From Candidatus Brevefilum sp. (GTDB taxonomy: Bacteria; Chloroflexota; Anaerolineae; Anaerolineales; Anaerolineaceae): 48,546 bases of DNA. The number at the start of each line of letters is the position of its first letter. Position 1 is the first letter of the stretch. This document shows, one piece after another, positions 1 to 8,806 of the stretch. The position numbers were made by a program, and so were the translations under genes. Location of the stretch: positions 1 through 48,546 of the forward strand of contig JAHYJN010000018.1 of the NCBI GenBank assembly GCA_019428905.1, in the 5' to 3' direction. The notes beneath the pieces were generated by a model. That model was not told where the DNA came from, made no database searches, and saw only the letters and a program-made list of their open reading frames with translations.

Positions 1-168
1 TCATTCAACGAAACCAAGACCAAAGGGAAACAGCGGGTCACCAACGCCCCTGCCAATGGGCAATTGATCAATGCTCACTGGCCAAGTCTTGGGTAATTTC
101 TCTGTGAAAGCTAGGTCACCCAATATAACGTCGGCCACACTTTTTCCCTCAGTCCCGGGTGACCATGG
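1..168 (-). pseudogene. Glycoside hydrolase family 3 (beta-glucosidase-like) C-terminal remnant
   Basis: Reading the minus strand from 168 down to the TGA at 3-1 gives a 55-codon open frame. It begins PWSPGTEGKSVADVILGD, continues with EKLPKTWPVSIDQLP and ends GDPLFPFGLGFVE. These are the signatures of the GH3 C-terminal sandwich domain (family pattern PGTEG..VADVLFGD, then P.T.P, then PL.PFGYGL at the end). The frame is closed upstream by an in-frame TAA (169-171), and neither other minus frame further upstream resembles GH3. The remnant has no start codon of its own. It looks like the decayed 3' end of a beta-glucosidase gene. A frameshifted gene continuing only in degenerate form through 170-250 cannot be excluded. 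The recognition rests on motifs only. Confidence 0.7.
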
Positions 169-318
169 TTAATGAGCTGGTGCAGCGGTGTGCCGGAACC
201 CCATAATCGCTGCATGGACATCAGCTAATTACACCCTAATATTGAATTGCCTGCAGAAAATCCAACAATTTTCCACAAGACTCACAAACACAGGTATCAT
301 AAAGCGAGTCGACCGCGC

Positions 319-1230
319 ATGCCAACACACAAACGATTAACCCTCTTTTTCTCTAATCCATACTTTACGCTGAGTTTAGGCATCCTGTTTTTATCCCTTT
401 CCCCGCTCTTTACGCACTGGGCTGATGCCCCAGGCGTTGTGACCAGTTTTTACCGGATGCTGATTGCCCTGCTGGTCTTGAGCCCCTTCTATGCAAAGAT
501 TTTCCCGTCGCAAGGCACCGCAGGGGTTACCAAGCTGAACTGGCACCAACTCTTAATCCCCGTCCTGGCCGGGGTGTTTTCAGGTTTTGACCATGCGCTG
601 TGGGGGACGGCCTTAAAAGAAACCAGTGTGGCCAATGCCACCTTACTGAATTACATCTCACCGCTGTGGGTGTCACTGGTCGCAATCTTTATTCTCAAAG
701 AACGCTATAAAGCCTACTATTGGGTAGGCTTGATATTGGTCCTGATGGGCTCGATCTCTGTTCTGAATATTTTTGACGCCGCCCTTACCTTTAATTTTAA
801 GGGGGAAGGTTTTGCGATGATCTCGAGCTTTTTTTATGCAGGCTACTTTCTACTAACCCAAAAAGGGCGAACCTTTCTGACGACATTGCAGCAACTCTTT
901 ATCTCGCTGTTAGCCTGCTGTATCACCCTCGGCTTGATCATGCTCCTGTTCCAACTGCCGCTGTTCGGGTATTCATCAACAACTTACCTGATCTTCCTGG
1001 CCTCAGCGATCTTTTCCCAACTGTTTGGGTACTTTAGCCTGACCCATTCACTGGGCAAAATCCCGGCATCGATTGTCAGCCCAAGCCTGTCGCTGCAGCC
1101 CGTGATCACGGCGCTGCTGGCGATTCCCTTTGCCAATCAAAACCTGGCCCTGTACCAAGTTGTGGGGGGCGTGCTGGTGCTGGGGGGAATCATCACGATC
1201 AACAAATCGGAGATCAAAGGCTCAGGGTAA
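319..1230 (+). CDS. EamA/DMT-family membrane transporter
   Basis: The product is a 303-residue integral membrane protein of the drug/metabolite transporter superfamily (two EamA halves, about ten hydrophobic segments). The repeated halves are visible: LKETSVANATLLNYISPLWVSLVAIFILKE in the first, and IPASIVSPSLSLQPVITALLAIPF in the second, each the conserved end of an EamA unit. Such proteins export or exchange small metabolites; the substrate cannot be read from sequence. The open frame extends upstream to a TTG at 247. ATG 319 is preferred because family homology begins shortly after it and the extra 24 residues are basic and low-complexity. It is a single gene with an independent neighbour downstream. 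A 24-nt palindrome follows the stop. Confidence 0.85.
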   Translation: MPTHKRLTLFFSNPYFTLSLGILFLSLSPLFTHWADAPGVVTSFYRMLIALLVLSPFYAKIFPSQGTAGVTKLNWHQLLIPVLAGVFSGFDHALWGTALKETSVANATLLNYISPLWVSLVAIFILKERYKAYYWVGLILVLMGSISVLNIFDAALTFNFKGEGFAMISSFFYAGYFLLTQKGRTFLTTLQQLFISLLACCITLGLIMLLFQLPLFGYSSTTYLIFLASAIFSQLFGYFSLTHSLGKIPASIVSPSLSLQPVITALLAIPFANQNLALYQVVGGVLVLGGIITINKSEIKGSG

Positions 1231-1530
1231 ATTTGAGAGTTTTGATAATCATAAAAAATTAACAATTTATAAAAGGGGCGACGCATGCGTCGCCCCTACA
1301 TTATAATATTATTTATTTTAATTAACACGAAATCTTTAACATCACAAAATTGATGTTTAGTCAATGGATTTATTTTTCAATATAATCGATGTCGATGTTT
1401 GATATTTCTGGGCGGATGCGGTTAAAATAAGCATACCTGCACTGACGATTGACACCATGAATGGGCGAGCTAATTTATTCAGGATTGATGAACCCAAACC
1501 CAAATTTACGGATAGGAAATCTTTTTAGCA
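1231..1530. other. AT-rich intergenic region with one palindrome
   Basis: About 300 bases without a gene separate the EamA transporter from rsmG. Apart from the perfect palindrome at 1274-1297 the stretch is AT-rich. I see no RNA gene, no coding potential and no clear promoter. A weak purine-rich ribosome binding site lies just before rsmG. Confidence 0.6.
1274..1297. repeat. 24-nt perfect palindrome, AGGGGCGA-type
   Basis: The left half aggggcgacgca is the exact reverse complement of the right half. It is followed by 'ac', giving the same CGCCCCTAC ending as the palindrome at 14227-14254 and the double hairpin at 15613-15665. This is a dispersed intergenic repeat family. It lies 43 bp after the EamA stop codon and could also act as a 3' mRNA hairpin, but no U-tract follows it. 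Confidence 0.8.
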
Positions 1531-2247
1531 ATGCGCAATCTTGTTGAAGCCGCCAAATCTATACTGGGGATAGATCTTTCAAAGGATGTCCTGAGCGCCT
1601 TGCTTGTTTACGAAACAGAGCTCTTGAGTTTAAATGAGCACGTCAACCTGACGGCGATCCGCGATGCAGAAGGGGTGCGTATCAAGCATTTTCTTGATTC
1701 GCTGACCATTCTCAAAGCCTGGGAGCGAACGCGCCCTCCCGAGCGGTTGATCGATGTTGGCACCGGTGCTGGTTTCCCGGGCCTGGTGCTCAAGCTGGTC
1801 TGGCCGTCCACCCAGGTGACACTGGTTGAATCTGTCGGTAAGAAAGCTGATTTCTGCCGTCACATCGTCACCCAGCTTGGTTTGGAACACGTGACCGTCA
1901 TCTCTGAACGGGCAGAGGTGGTGGGACAAGACCCCGCCCATCGGCACACGTATGACCTGGCGGTGGCCCGTGCGGTAGCCAGGATGCCGATCTTGATGGA
2001 GTACCTGCTGCCCTTGGTGCATCGCAACGGTAAAGTGATGGCGATGAAGGGTGAAACCGCACCGGCTGAAACCCACACAGCCACCCAGGCCATCCATCTC
2101 TTGGGGGGAAAGCTGCACAAACTGGTGCACCTCGAACTGCCAGGCGTGGCCGAGGAACGTTTTATCGTGGTGGTGGATAAGGTCGCCCGCACACCTGAGG
2201 GATACCCGCGACGCCCAGGCATACCGGCAAAAAGCCCCATCCTGTGA
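1531..2247 (+). CDS. rsmG: 16S rRNA (guanine-527 N7)-methyltransferase RsmG
   Basis: RsmG (GidB) uses S-adenosylmethionine to methylate N7 of G527 in 16S rRNA. The 238-residue length is typical. Family marks are VNLTAI (39-43), HFLDSL (53-58), the SAM-binding loop LIDVGTGAGFPGL (73-85) and VARAVA near residue 145. The start ATG follows the purine stretch ggataggaaa. In many bacteria rsmG sits with parA/parB beside the origin. Here parAB are absent, but parS sites and DnaA boxes lie in the same window. The downstream HEAT-repeat gene starts 44 nt later from its own promoter, which overlaps the end of rsmG. Confidence 0.95.
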   Translation: MRNLVEAAKSILGIDLSKDVLSALLVYETELLSLNEHVNLTAIRDAEGVRIKHFLDSLTILKAWERTRPPERLIDVGTGAGFPGLVLKLVWPSTQVTLVESVGKKADFCRHIVTQLGLEHVTVISERAEVVGQDPAHRHTYDLAVARAVARMPILMEYLLPLVHRNGKVMAMKGETAPAETHTATQAIHLLGGKLHKLVHLELPGVAEERFIVVVDKVARTPEGYPRRPGIPAKSPIL

Positions 2248-2272
2248 CAAACAGCGCAAGTGGAAATAGAAT
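2244..2272 (+). promoter_or_regulatory. Candidate sigma-70 promoter for the HEAT-repeat gene
   Basis: A -35 box gtgaca (2244-2249, 5/6 match) and a -10 box tagaat (2267-2272, 5/6) are separated by exactly 17 bp. The -35 box overlaps the rsmG stop codon. The expected transcript begins near 2279, about 13 nt before ATG 2292. An imperfect dyad, tagac...gtcta, spans the start site. Confidence 0.5.
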
Positions 2273-2291
2273 GTAGTAGACTTAATGTCTA

Positions 2292-3692
2292 ATGGACGAC
2301 CAATTAAAAAGAAATAAAGATAAACAAGAAGAAATTGAACGCTGCCAAAATCTGATCCAATCGCGCAACCCGCGTGACCGGTCCTATGCAGCCAAACGGT
2401 TGGGGGAGATCAAAGCCCGGCCAGATATCCTGATGTCCTTAATGGCGGACCCAAACGGGTTTGTCCGCTCTGCAGCCGCAGAAGCCCTGGGACGGTCCGT
2501 GGAATTACCAGCCCCGGAAGTGGTGTCTCATCTGCTGGCAGCCATCGACGACCCGAATAACTACGTCTGTGCAGCCGCGGTCAATTCATTGGGGTTATTA
2601 GGCGCAACCCAAGCGTTGCAGCAGGTTGAAGCCTGCCTGGCGGATGAGCATCCGATAATTGTGCAGGCTGCCATCCTGGCGATGGCGCGCATCGACCCCG
2701 ACCGGATTAAGGACCGGCTGGTGGACTACCTGCAATCAGAAGAGTACCTGATCCACCTGGCCGCTGCACGTGCCTGCGGCTGGTTATTGCATACGCCGTG
2801 CAGCGAGTTTATCCTGCAATCGCTCAAAGAACTCATACACACCAGCGACCAACAGGACTTCAAGTTGCCGAAGCTGTATATCGAGGTCTTGGCACGGCTG
2901 AACTACAAAGAAGCGATCCCAACCTTGGTTGACATCGCCGAACGCGAAGTGGGTTTACGCGGCGTGGCCGTTGAAGCCCTGGTCGAAATGAACGCTGAGG
3001 AGGCCGCCGCAATCCTCTCGCCGCTGCTGAGCGACCCCAGCAACCGTCTGCGCCGCAACCTAATCGAGATGATGCTGCAGGCAGATTACAAGGCAGCTAT
3101 GCCCCTGGTGCGCCCTTTGCTCAAGGACAGCGCCATCACTGTGCGCGAGACCGCCCTGGCCGCGGTGTCAAAGTGGCAGGACAGAGTCTCGGTGGCGGAT
3201 GTGCGTGAGATCGCCTACAACGACCCCAACCCGTTTGTGCGCCCGCAGGCGGTGATCACCCTCACCAAGCTGCTGGGTCAGGAAGCCTTGTTGGATTTAG
3301 TCGACCTGTCGGAGGACCTCAACCTGCATGTCAGACGGGCGGTGGCGGGATGCCTGGCCGAAGTCGACTACCTCACGCCAGACGGCAAAATGGCCTTGCT
3401 TCAGCTGGCTCAAGACCCCGATACCGCCGAGTTTGCCCGGGACGCCTTGCAAGCCCACGACCTGGATGCGATCCACCCGCTGCCGGCCAAAGAGGCGAAT
3501 CTCACAGGACCTGTCCCGAAATATTTACGCGACGACCCGCAATCACTGCTGCAGGCTTTAGAGGCCTGGCAGGATGCCCTGCCAAGGTTGCAGAAGGATT
3601 TTAACCTGGAAGAACTGTCCGAGGTCGACCGGGCGCTTTCGACCCTGATCGTGTATTTACGGGATGCATTGAACGGGTCAGAAGCACCTTGA
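2292..3692 (+). CDS. HEAT-repeat (PBS-lyase-like) scaffold protein
   Basis: This 466-residue soluble protein is built almost entirely of roughly 30-residue alpha-helical HEAT units. Examples are ADPNGFVRSAAAEALGR, DDPNNYVCAAAVNSLGLLG, DPSNRLRRNLIEMML and NPFVRPQAVITLTKLLG. These occur from about residue 30 to 395, with a charged C-terminal helix after that. Such proteins are protein-binding scaffolds or, in phycobiliprotein organisms, bilin lyases. No bilin context exists here, so a generic interaction role is inferred. There is no signal peptide or membrane segment. It starts 44 nt after rsmG and is probably transcribed from the promoter at 2244-2272. Confidence 0.8.
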   Translation: MDDQLKRNKDKQEEIERCQNLIQSRNPRDRSYAAKRLGEIKARPDILMSLMADPNGFVRSAAAEALGRSVELPAPEVVSHLLAAIDDPNNYVCAAAVNSLGLLGATQALQQVEACLADEHPIIVQAAILAMARIDPDRIKDRLVDYLQSEEYLIHLAAARACGWLLHTPCSEFILQSLKELIHTSDQQDFKLPKLYIEVLARLNYKEAIPTLVDIAEREVGLRGVAVEALVEMNAEEAAAILSPLLSDPSNRLRRNLIEMMLQADYKAAMPLVRPLLKDSAITVRETALAAVSKWQDRVSVADVREIAYNDPNPFVRPQAVITLTKLLGQEALLDLVDLSEDLNLHVRRAVAGCLAEVDYLTPDGKMALLQLAQDPDTAEFARDALQAHDLDAIHPLPAKEANLTGPVPKYLRDDPQSLLQALEAWQDALPRLQKDFNLEELSEVDRALSTLIVYLRDALNGSEAP

Positions 3693-3700
3693 TTTGTCAT

Positions 3701-3795
3701 GACCCCCGGGGGTTCCGCATCCGAACACACAATTGATGTCATTCCACTCGCATTCTAGATTTATCAGCAACAGCCATTATTAAAACCCCGTGGTC
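3701..3795. repeat. ~95-bp intergenic repeat, copy 1
   Basis: The copy begins gacccccgggggttccgcat, contains attgatgtcattcca and ends near attaaaaccccgtgg. Its first ~48 bases are nearly identical to copy 2 (3948-4043) and its last ~15 are very similar; the centre diverges. The ends form an imperfect inverted pair (CCCCGGGG-type at both sides), as in a short non-autonomous element. Confidence 0.75.
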
Positions 3796-3947
3796 TGGGC
3801 TATAAAGACATCCATGAAAACCATTTCGGCTATGCTAACTCTTTTTTCTCTCACACTGGAAGTATGACCGCAACAACTATCAATTGATTTAGCAAGGAAA
3901 TTTTTCCGTTTGAGCCCAAAAAGACCTGCTTTACAATTTAAAACAAA

Positions 3948-4043
3948 GACCCCCGGGGTTTCCGCATCCGAACACACTATTGATGTCATTCCACAAGCAA
4001 TCGAGATTGACCTGCCATAGCAGTCATTAAAACCCCGGGGGAC
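3948..4043. repeat. ~95-bp intergenic repeat, copy 2
   Basis: Second copy of the element at 3701, in the same orientation, 247 bp downstream. It begins gacccccggggtttccgcat and ends attaaaaccccgggggac. The outer ends (ccccgggg at left, ccccggggg at right) can pair. Between the copies (3796-3947) I see nothing coding. Both copies create an identical spurious minus-strand reading frame start (MTSIVCSDAE). Confidence 0.75.
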
Positions 4044-4111
4044 TAAATAAAGGGGACGGATTTCATGTCATTCGAGAAGGGTGACCAAACACAACATGAT
4101 TATTTTAGGGG

Positions 4112-4327
4112 TCAAAATCCAAACCTTTTCAGCAAATCTTTCAGATCATCCGGGTTGTCGACCCACACCTCGCTAAAACCACAGTTGGCGCAGCAGTATT
4201 GTGTGGTTTTAATCGTTTTCAACGAAGATGGGGACTTGGCCCCGCTCACCGAGGAGGATGGCTGGATATCACCGGGCAAACGGACGATTTCTTTGGCATG
4301 GCATTTCGGGCATTGCATATTTTTCAT
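4112..4327 (-). CDS. Small zinc-ribbon protein
   Basis: A 71-residue protein with two zinc-knuckle pairs, CPKC (residues 5-8) and CANC (about 45-48), separated by a Ser-rich loop. It ends in an acidic/basic helix, DNPDDLKDLLKRFGF. This is the architecture of small two-knuckle zinc ribbons of unknown function found widely in Chloroflexota. It is cytosolic with no membrane segment. A ggat-containing Shine-Dalgarno-like stretch lies about 8 nt before the ATG. It is convergent with the HEAT gene and upstream of nothing obvious. The overlapping plus-strand frame (4065-4346) lacks any family features and is rejected. Confidence 0.65.
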   Translation of the reverse strand: MKNMQCPKCHAKEIVRLPGDIQPSSSVSGAKSPSSLKTIKTTQYCCANCGFSEVWVDNPDDLKDLLKRFGF

Positions 4328-4457
4328 CGGATCCCATCCTTCATGAATTAAGTACTTTCCATTTCATCATTAACATCATATGCCGGAAATACTCTCAAAT
4401 ACTCACCAATTTAGGTGGTAGAGTGAGGCACAAATAAAATCCATCTCTTAATAGCAA

Positions 4458-4502
4458 ACGGCGGCCTGGACCCTTGCACATGGATCTACAGCAGGCCGCC
4501 GT
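4458..4502 (-). terminator. Candidate terminator of the LysM gene
   Basis: Perfect 11-bp inverted repeat acggcggcctg (4458-4468) / caggccgccgt (4492-4502), lying about 40 nt beyond the minus-strand LysM stop codon. On the minus strand the stem is followed by TTTGCTATT, a short T-rich tail. The 23-nt loop is long, so confidence is moderate. Confidence 0.5.
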
Positions 4503-4539
4503 GCAGTTATTACGGTGATTAATCTGATCCCATTGGGGA

Positions 4540-5262
4540 TCAGGGTGTCGGTGTGACCGTCGCCGTGTTTGTGGGGATCGGTGTTGGCACGATATTCACC
4601 GGGATGATCAGGATGTCGCCGACAAAAAGATCCGTTTCACTTTCCATCTCTCTCAAGTCGTTTTCACGCCGATAACGGTTGGTTTCAATCATAATCCGAT
4701 CAACCGTGCTGTTAAATTTCTCAGCCAGCGCAAACAAGCTGTCATTTGGTCGCACACGGTATTCGATCAATGTTCCAGGGGGCGTATCATCCGGGAGGGG
4801 CGTGGCTGTGGGCAGTTCTTGTCCGGGTGCCGGGATGAGGATTGTCTGTCCGGGGGTGATGAAACACCGGCCGTCAAGGTTGTTGAGCACCAACAGGATA
4901 TCTACATCGACTTCAAACTCCTCTGCAATGGTGGTGCAGTTGTCGCCCTCCTGGACCACGTATTCAAACGGCACCGAGGGTGTGCTGGTGAAGGTGGGCG
5001 TGGGGGTATTGGTGATCGTAGGCGTCATGGTTGAAGTCGCAGTCGGGGTAACCGGGGTGGGCGTTGGTGTTTCTGTCGGGGTTGGGGTTTTGGTGCTGAA
5101 AAGAGAGATTTGTATGCCAGTTCCGCCACCGACCAGGTAGATGACCAGCAAGACAATCCCGACAATGACGAGCAGGATCGCTGCCCCGCCCAGGATGTAG
5201 GGGCCCATCTTCTGTTTCTTACGATACGACGATATGACGTTTTTTGCATCTTTTTTGCTCAT
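4540..5262 (-). CDS. Membrane-anchored double-LysM protein
   Basis: A 240-residue protein with a short basic cytoplasmic N-terminus (MSKKDAKNVISSYRKKQK) and one transmembrane segment (about 21-43). A Thr/Pro-rich extracellular linker follows, then two LysM domains: YVVQEGDNCTTIAEEF...ITPGQTILIPAP and YRVRPNDSLFALAEKFN...LFVGDILIIPV. LysM modules bind N-acetylglucosamine polymers such as peptidoglycan, so a cell-envelope role is inferred. The start is ATG 5262 because AAGAGGAAA precedes it at ideal spacing; the longer frame to 5325 has no such site. The C-terminus ends in another Pro/Thr-rich stretch with no third domain. It lies downstream of uvrA on the same strand, with a 167-nt gap from 5262 to 5430. 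Confidence 0.85.
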   Translation of the reverse strand: MSKKDAKNVISSYRKKQKMGPYILGGAAILLVIVGIVLLVIYLVGGGTGIQISLFSTKTPTPTETPTPTPVTPTATSTMTPTITNTPTPTFTSTPSVPFEYVVQEGDNCTTIAEEFEVDVDILLVLNNLDGRCFITPGQTILIPAPGQELPTATPLPDDTPPGTLIEYRVRPNDSLFALAEKFNSTVDRIMIETNRYRRENDLREMESETDLFVGDILIIPVNIVPTPIPTNTATVTPTP

Positions 5263-5429
5263 AAGATTTCCTCTTGATCGTGGATTCAATCCGACACAGC
5301 GCCGGAAAGCCCCAAATATACTCAATTTTACAATTCCATTCTAACCGATAATCAAATTGAGGTCGAGTCATCCATCTTAGATTAAAAATCGTACCCCAAT
5401 TGTCAAAATTTGCGAGTCAGTTAAAAAAT

Positions 5430-8354
5430 TTACGGCTGGGGTTGTGCCTGCCGGCATTCCAGGATGCGCTTCATAAATTGGCCAGTATAAGAATGAGGCA
5501 TCTCACAGATCGTTTCGGGTTCGCCAACCGCAATGATCTCACCGCCCGCGTCGCCGCCTTCAGGCCCCAGGTCGATGATCCAATCCGAAACTTTGATGAT
5601 GTCCAGGTTATGTTCAATGATCACAACCGTATTGCCCTCATCCACCAATCGCTGTAAGACGTCAATCAGGCGGTGTACATCAGCCGCGTGCAGGCCCACC
5701 GAGGGCTCATCCAGCACGTAGAGCGTGCTGCCGGTTGAGCGGCGTGAGAGCTCCTTGGAAAGTTTGACGCGCTGCGCCTCACCACCCGAGAGCGTCGTCC
5801 CCGACTGCCCCAGGCGGATATAGCCCAGCCCAACATCCTGCAGGGTCTCCAAGCGGCGGGTGATCTTCGGGAAGGCGTCAAAGAAAGCTGCAGCGCTGTC
5901 GATGGTCATATCCAGGATATCGGCAATGCTGTGCTCTTTGAACAAGATCTGCAGGGTCTCGCGGTTATAGCGTGAGCCGTGACACACATCGCAGGGCACA
6001 TACACATCTGGGAGGAACTGCATCTCGATTTTGAGCTGCCCCTGACCGGCACAAACCTCACAGCGCCCGCCCTTGACGTTGAAGCTGAAGCGGCCTTTCT
6101 TATAGCCGCGCATTTTGCTTTCGGGCAGCTCAGCAAACAAATCCCGGATGGTGTCAAACACGCCGGTGTACGTGCTAGGGTTTGAGCGGGGCGTGCGGCC
6201 AATCGGTGACTGGTCAATGTTGATGATCTTATCGATATGCTCAACACCTTCGATGGTGTCATAATCCCCGGGTTGCGTGCGGGCGCCGTGCAGCTGCCGT
6301 ACCAGGGTGCGGTAGAGGGTATCGATCAACAGGGAGGATTTCCCCGACCCGGAGACACCGGTGATGCAGATGAACTTCCCTAAGGGCAGATCAAGGGTGA
6401 CATCTTTGAGGTTATTTTCACGGGCGCCCTTCAAAACCAAGTGTGCCCCGTTGCCCCCACGGCGTTTTTCAGGTACCGGCACAAACAGGCGACCGGAGAG
6501 GTAAGCGCCAGTCAGGGAGGTTGGATGTTGGATGATCGCTTCTGGCGGGCCTTCCGCCACGATCTCACCGCCGAGGTCACCTGCGCCGGGACCCAGGTCA
6601 ACGATCCAGTCCGCCCGGCGGATGGTTTCCTCATCGTGCTCGACCACCAAAACGGTATTGCCCAGGTCGCGCATCCCCTCCAGCGTGGTCAACAAGCGGT
6701 CGTTATCGCGCGGGTGCAAACCGATCGAGGGTTCATCCAACACATACAGAACGCCCATTAACCGGGAGCCGATCTGGGTCGCCAGGCGGATGCGCTGCGC
6801 TTCCCCACCTGATAGCGAACCAGCCGAGCGCTGCAGGGTCAGGTAGTCCAAACCAACGTTAACCAGAAAGCCGAGGCGGGCTTGGATTTCTTTGAGAATG
6901 CGTTCAGCGATCAGCGCTTCGCGATGGCTGAGGGGGGAGGACTCGCCGGACAGCGCTTCGACCCATTCCAGACTGCGCCGTACCGGCCAGGAGGTGACCT
7001 CCACGATGTTAACCCCATCAATGGTCACCGCCAGGGCCTCTTTCCGCAGCCGATTTCCGCCGCAGGTCGGGCAGGGCCGGTTGGTCATGAATTCTGAAAT
7101 CTTGCCGCGTATATAGTCTGAATTCGTCTCACGGTAACGGCGTTCGAGGTTATTGATCACCCCTTCAAAGGAAGCGCGGAACGAGCTTTTGCGCCCATTG
7201 CGACCCGTGAAAGACACATTTAGCTCTTTGCCCTCCGTGCCGTAGAAGATCTTGTTCAGCTTATCATCGGGGATGGTGGATACCGGCGCTTCCAGGTCAA
7301 CTTGGTAATGCTCGGCCACAGCCTCCAGCATCTGCCAATAGTACCCGCCATTTTCCTTGGGACCGTCCCAGGAATCATCCACAATGGCGCCGTCGATCAA
7401 AGCTTGGGACCGATCCGGGATCAGCAGGTCCGGGTCGATCTCCTGCCGGCTGCCCAATCCCTGGCAGGCGGGGCAGGCGCCGTGGGGGGTGTTGAAGGAA
7501 AAGGTGCGCGGTTCGATTTCGGTCAGGATGCTGCCGTGCTCCGGGCAGGCCAGGTGCTCTGAAAATTGGATGTCTTGGGATGCACCTTCCGACAGGATTT
7601 GGACGGTCACGTAACCGTCGCCAAACTTCAGCGCGGTTTCAACGGAATCCGTCAGGCGGGTACGGGTGGCTTTAGCGTCTTCCTCGTCCTCATACTCGCG
7701 CAGGATCAGCCGGTCGACAACCGCTTCAATGGTGTGCTTTTTATAGCGTTCGAGGTTGAATTCCTCATCCAGGGATTGGGTTTCACCGTCCACGCGCACC
7801 CGCACAAAGCCCGCTTTGCGAACCTCATCAAACACTGCCTGGTAGGTACCCTTACGCTCGCGCACCAGCGGCGAGAGGATCTGCAAGCGGCTGCCCAGGG
7901 GCAGCGCCTCAATCTCCTCCACGATCTCCTGGGCGGACTGCTTCTGCACCACCCGCCCACAGACCGGGCAGTGGGGAATGCCGACCCGCGCATACAGCAG
8001 GCGCAGGTAGTCGTAGACCTCCGTCACGGTACCCACGGTTGAGCGGGGGTTGTGGGAGGTGGCTTTCTGATCGATCGAAACCGCCGGGGAGAGGCCTTCA
8101 ATGGACTCCACATCGGGCTTGCTCATCTGCCCCAAGAATTGGCGGGCATAGGAGGAAAGGGACTCGACATAGCGCCGCTGCCCTTCGGCAAAGATCGTGT
8201 CGAAGGCCAGGGAGCTCTTCCCCGAGCCGGAGAGACCGGTGATCACCACCAGCTTGTCGCGGGGGATCTCAACGGTGACGTTTTTGAGGTTATGTTCGCG
8301 TGCGCCCACCACACGCAGGTTATCACGGGCCATCATCATATTAATATCGCTCAT
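5430..8354 (-). CDS. uvrA: Excinuclease ABC subunit A (UvrA)
   Basis: UvrA is the damage-sensing ATPase of nucleotide excision repair and loads UvrB on lesions. The 974-residue protein has both ABC modules. Walker A motifs are [12 protein letters not shown] (near residue 40) and [11 protein letters not shown] (near 650); signature motifs are [10 protein letters not shown] and [10 protein letters not shown]; Walker B regions are [10 protein letters not shown] and [10 protein letters not shown]. The C-terminal zinc finger CEVC...CDVC is intact. The first finger has C-x-x-H (CPEH) in place of its first CxxC, followed by CPAC. uvrB/uvrC are not in the window. No Shine-Dalgarno precedes the ATG; a TATAAT box ends 7 nt upstream, predicting a leaderless mRNA. 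Confidence 0.97.
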   Translation of the reverse strand: MSDINMMMARDNLRVVGAREHNLKNVTVEIPRDKLVVITGLSGSGKSSLAFDTIFAEGQRRYVESLSSYARQFLGQMSKPDVESIEGLSPAVSIDQKATSHNPRSTVGTVTEVYDYLRLLYARVGIPHCPVCGRVVQKQSAQEIVEEIEALPLGSRLQILSPLVRERKGTYQAVFDEVRKAGFVRVRVDGETQSLDEEFNLERYKKHTIEAVVDRLILREYEDEEDAKATRTRLTDSVETALKFGDGYVTVQILSEGASQDIQFSEHLACPEHGSILTEIEPRTFSFNTPHGACPACQGLGSRQEIDPDLLIPDRSQALIDGAIVDDSWDGPKENGGYYWQMLEAVAEHYQVDLEAPVSTIPDDKLNKIFYGTEGKELNVSFTGRNGRKSSFRASFEGVINNLERRYRETNSDYIRGKISEFMTNRPCPTCGGNRLRKEALAVTIDGVNIVEVTSWPVRRSLEWVEALSGESSPLSHREALIAERILKEIQARLGFLVNVGLDYLTLQRSAGSLSGGEAQRIRLATQIGSRLMGVLYVLDEPSIGLHPRDNDRLLTTLEGMRDLGNTVLVVEHDEETIRRADWIVDLGPGAGDLGGEIVAEGPPEAIIQHPTSLTGAYLSGRLFVPVPEKRRGGNGAHLVLKGARENNLKDVTLDLPLGKFICITGVSGSGKSSLLIDTLYRTLVRQLHGARTQPGDYDTIEGVEHIDKIINIDQSPIGRTPRSNPSTYTGVFDTIRDLFAELPESKMRGYKKGRFSFNVKGGRCEVCAGQGQLKIEMQFLPDVYVPCDVCHGSRYNRETLQILFKEHSIADILDMTIDSAAAFFDAFPKITRRLETLQDVGLGYIRLGQSGTTLSGGEAQRVKLSKELSRRSTGSTLYVLDEPSVGLHAADVHRLIDVLQRLVDEGNTVVIIEHNLDIIKVSDWIIDLGPEGGDAGGEIIAVGEPETICEMPHSYTGQFMKRILECRQAQPQP

Positions 8355-8361
8355 TCAATCT

Positions 8362-8367
8362 ATTATA
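8362..8367 (-). promoter_or_regulatory. -10 box of a leaderless uvrA promoter
   Basis: Perfect TATAAT on the minus strand, ending 7 nt before the uvrA ATG (8354). Transcription would begin at or within one base of the start codon. The -35 region is weak. No LexA-like palindrome is apparent. Confidence 0.55.
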
Positions 8368-8806
8368 GCACAAATGTTTTATTTAATGCTATCCAGGTTC
8401 AGAAAAAATGCAAACGATCATTATACCCCCTCGGTAAATGACTTGGTTAGAAACGAAGATGATGCTGGGCCATTGCTAAGTGAGAGAAATATCTGTAATA
8501 TCGTTGTTCGCGAGTTAACAGACCCCATCCCCAGGTGCAGGAAGGGGTGTTTATGGAGTGAAGATCGTTGATTCTGCGAAAATATCTGACTTTGCAATCG
8601 CCCTAAAAATGATGCTGCTGATGCACCATTGAGCTTGACATCGCCCCAGCCACTGGTTATGGCATGATCACATCATTGACATTCCAATGATTCACTTTCC
8701 AGAGACCACGCAGTGAGCTACCTGTTTCCAAATTTTTTCTGTTAACGCTATTTAGGACGGGTCAGGGTCACCTAATACCCAATACCTGCGTCCTAATATC
8801 CTTTAC
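8368..8806. other. Intergenic region without recognisable gene
   Basis: About 440 bases between uvrA and the CYTH gene. Plus-strand frames here have no family features. The only structure I see is an 8-bp inverted pair ttaggacg (8752-8759) / cgtcctaa (8789-8796) just beyond the CYTH stop. It might act as a transcript end for the minus-strand operon but lacks a T-tract. Confidence 0.5.

Noticed and set aside
1630..2259. Minus-strand 209-codon frame over rsmG
   Set aside because: It lies wholly antisense to rsmG, whose motifs are clear; its translation has no family features.
3410..3989. Two minus-strand frames starting with the same MTSIVCSDAE peptide
   Set aside because: The shared start comes from the ~95-bp repeats at 3701 and 3948; one frame is antisense to the HEAT gene and neither resembles a protein family.
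4065..4346. Plus-strand 93-codon frame
   Set aside because: It is antisense to the zinc-ribbon gene, which has paired CxxC motifs and a ribosome site.
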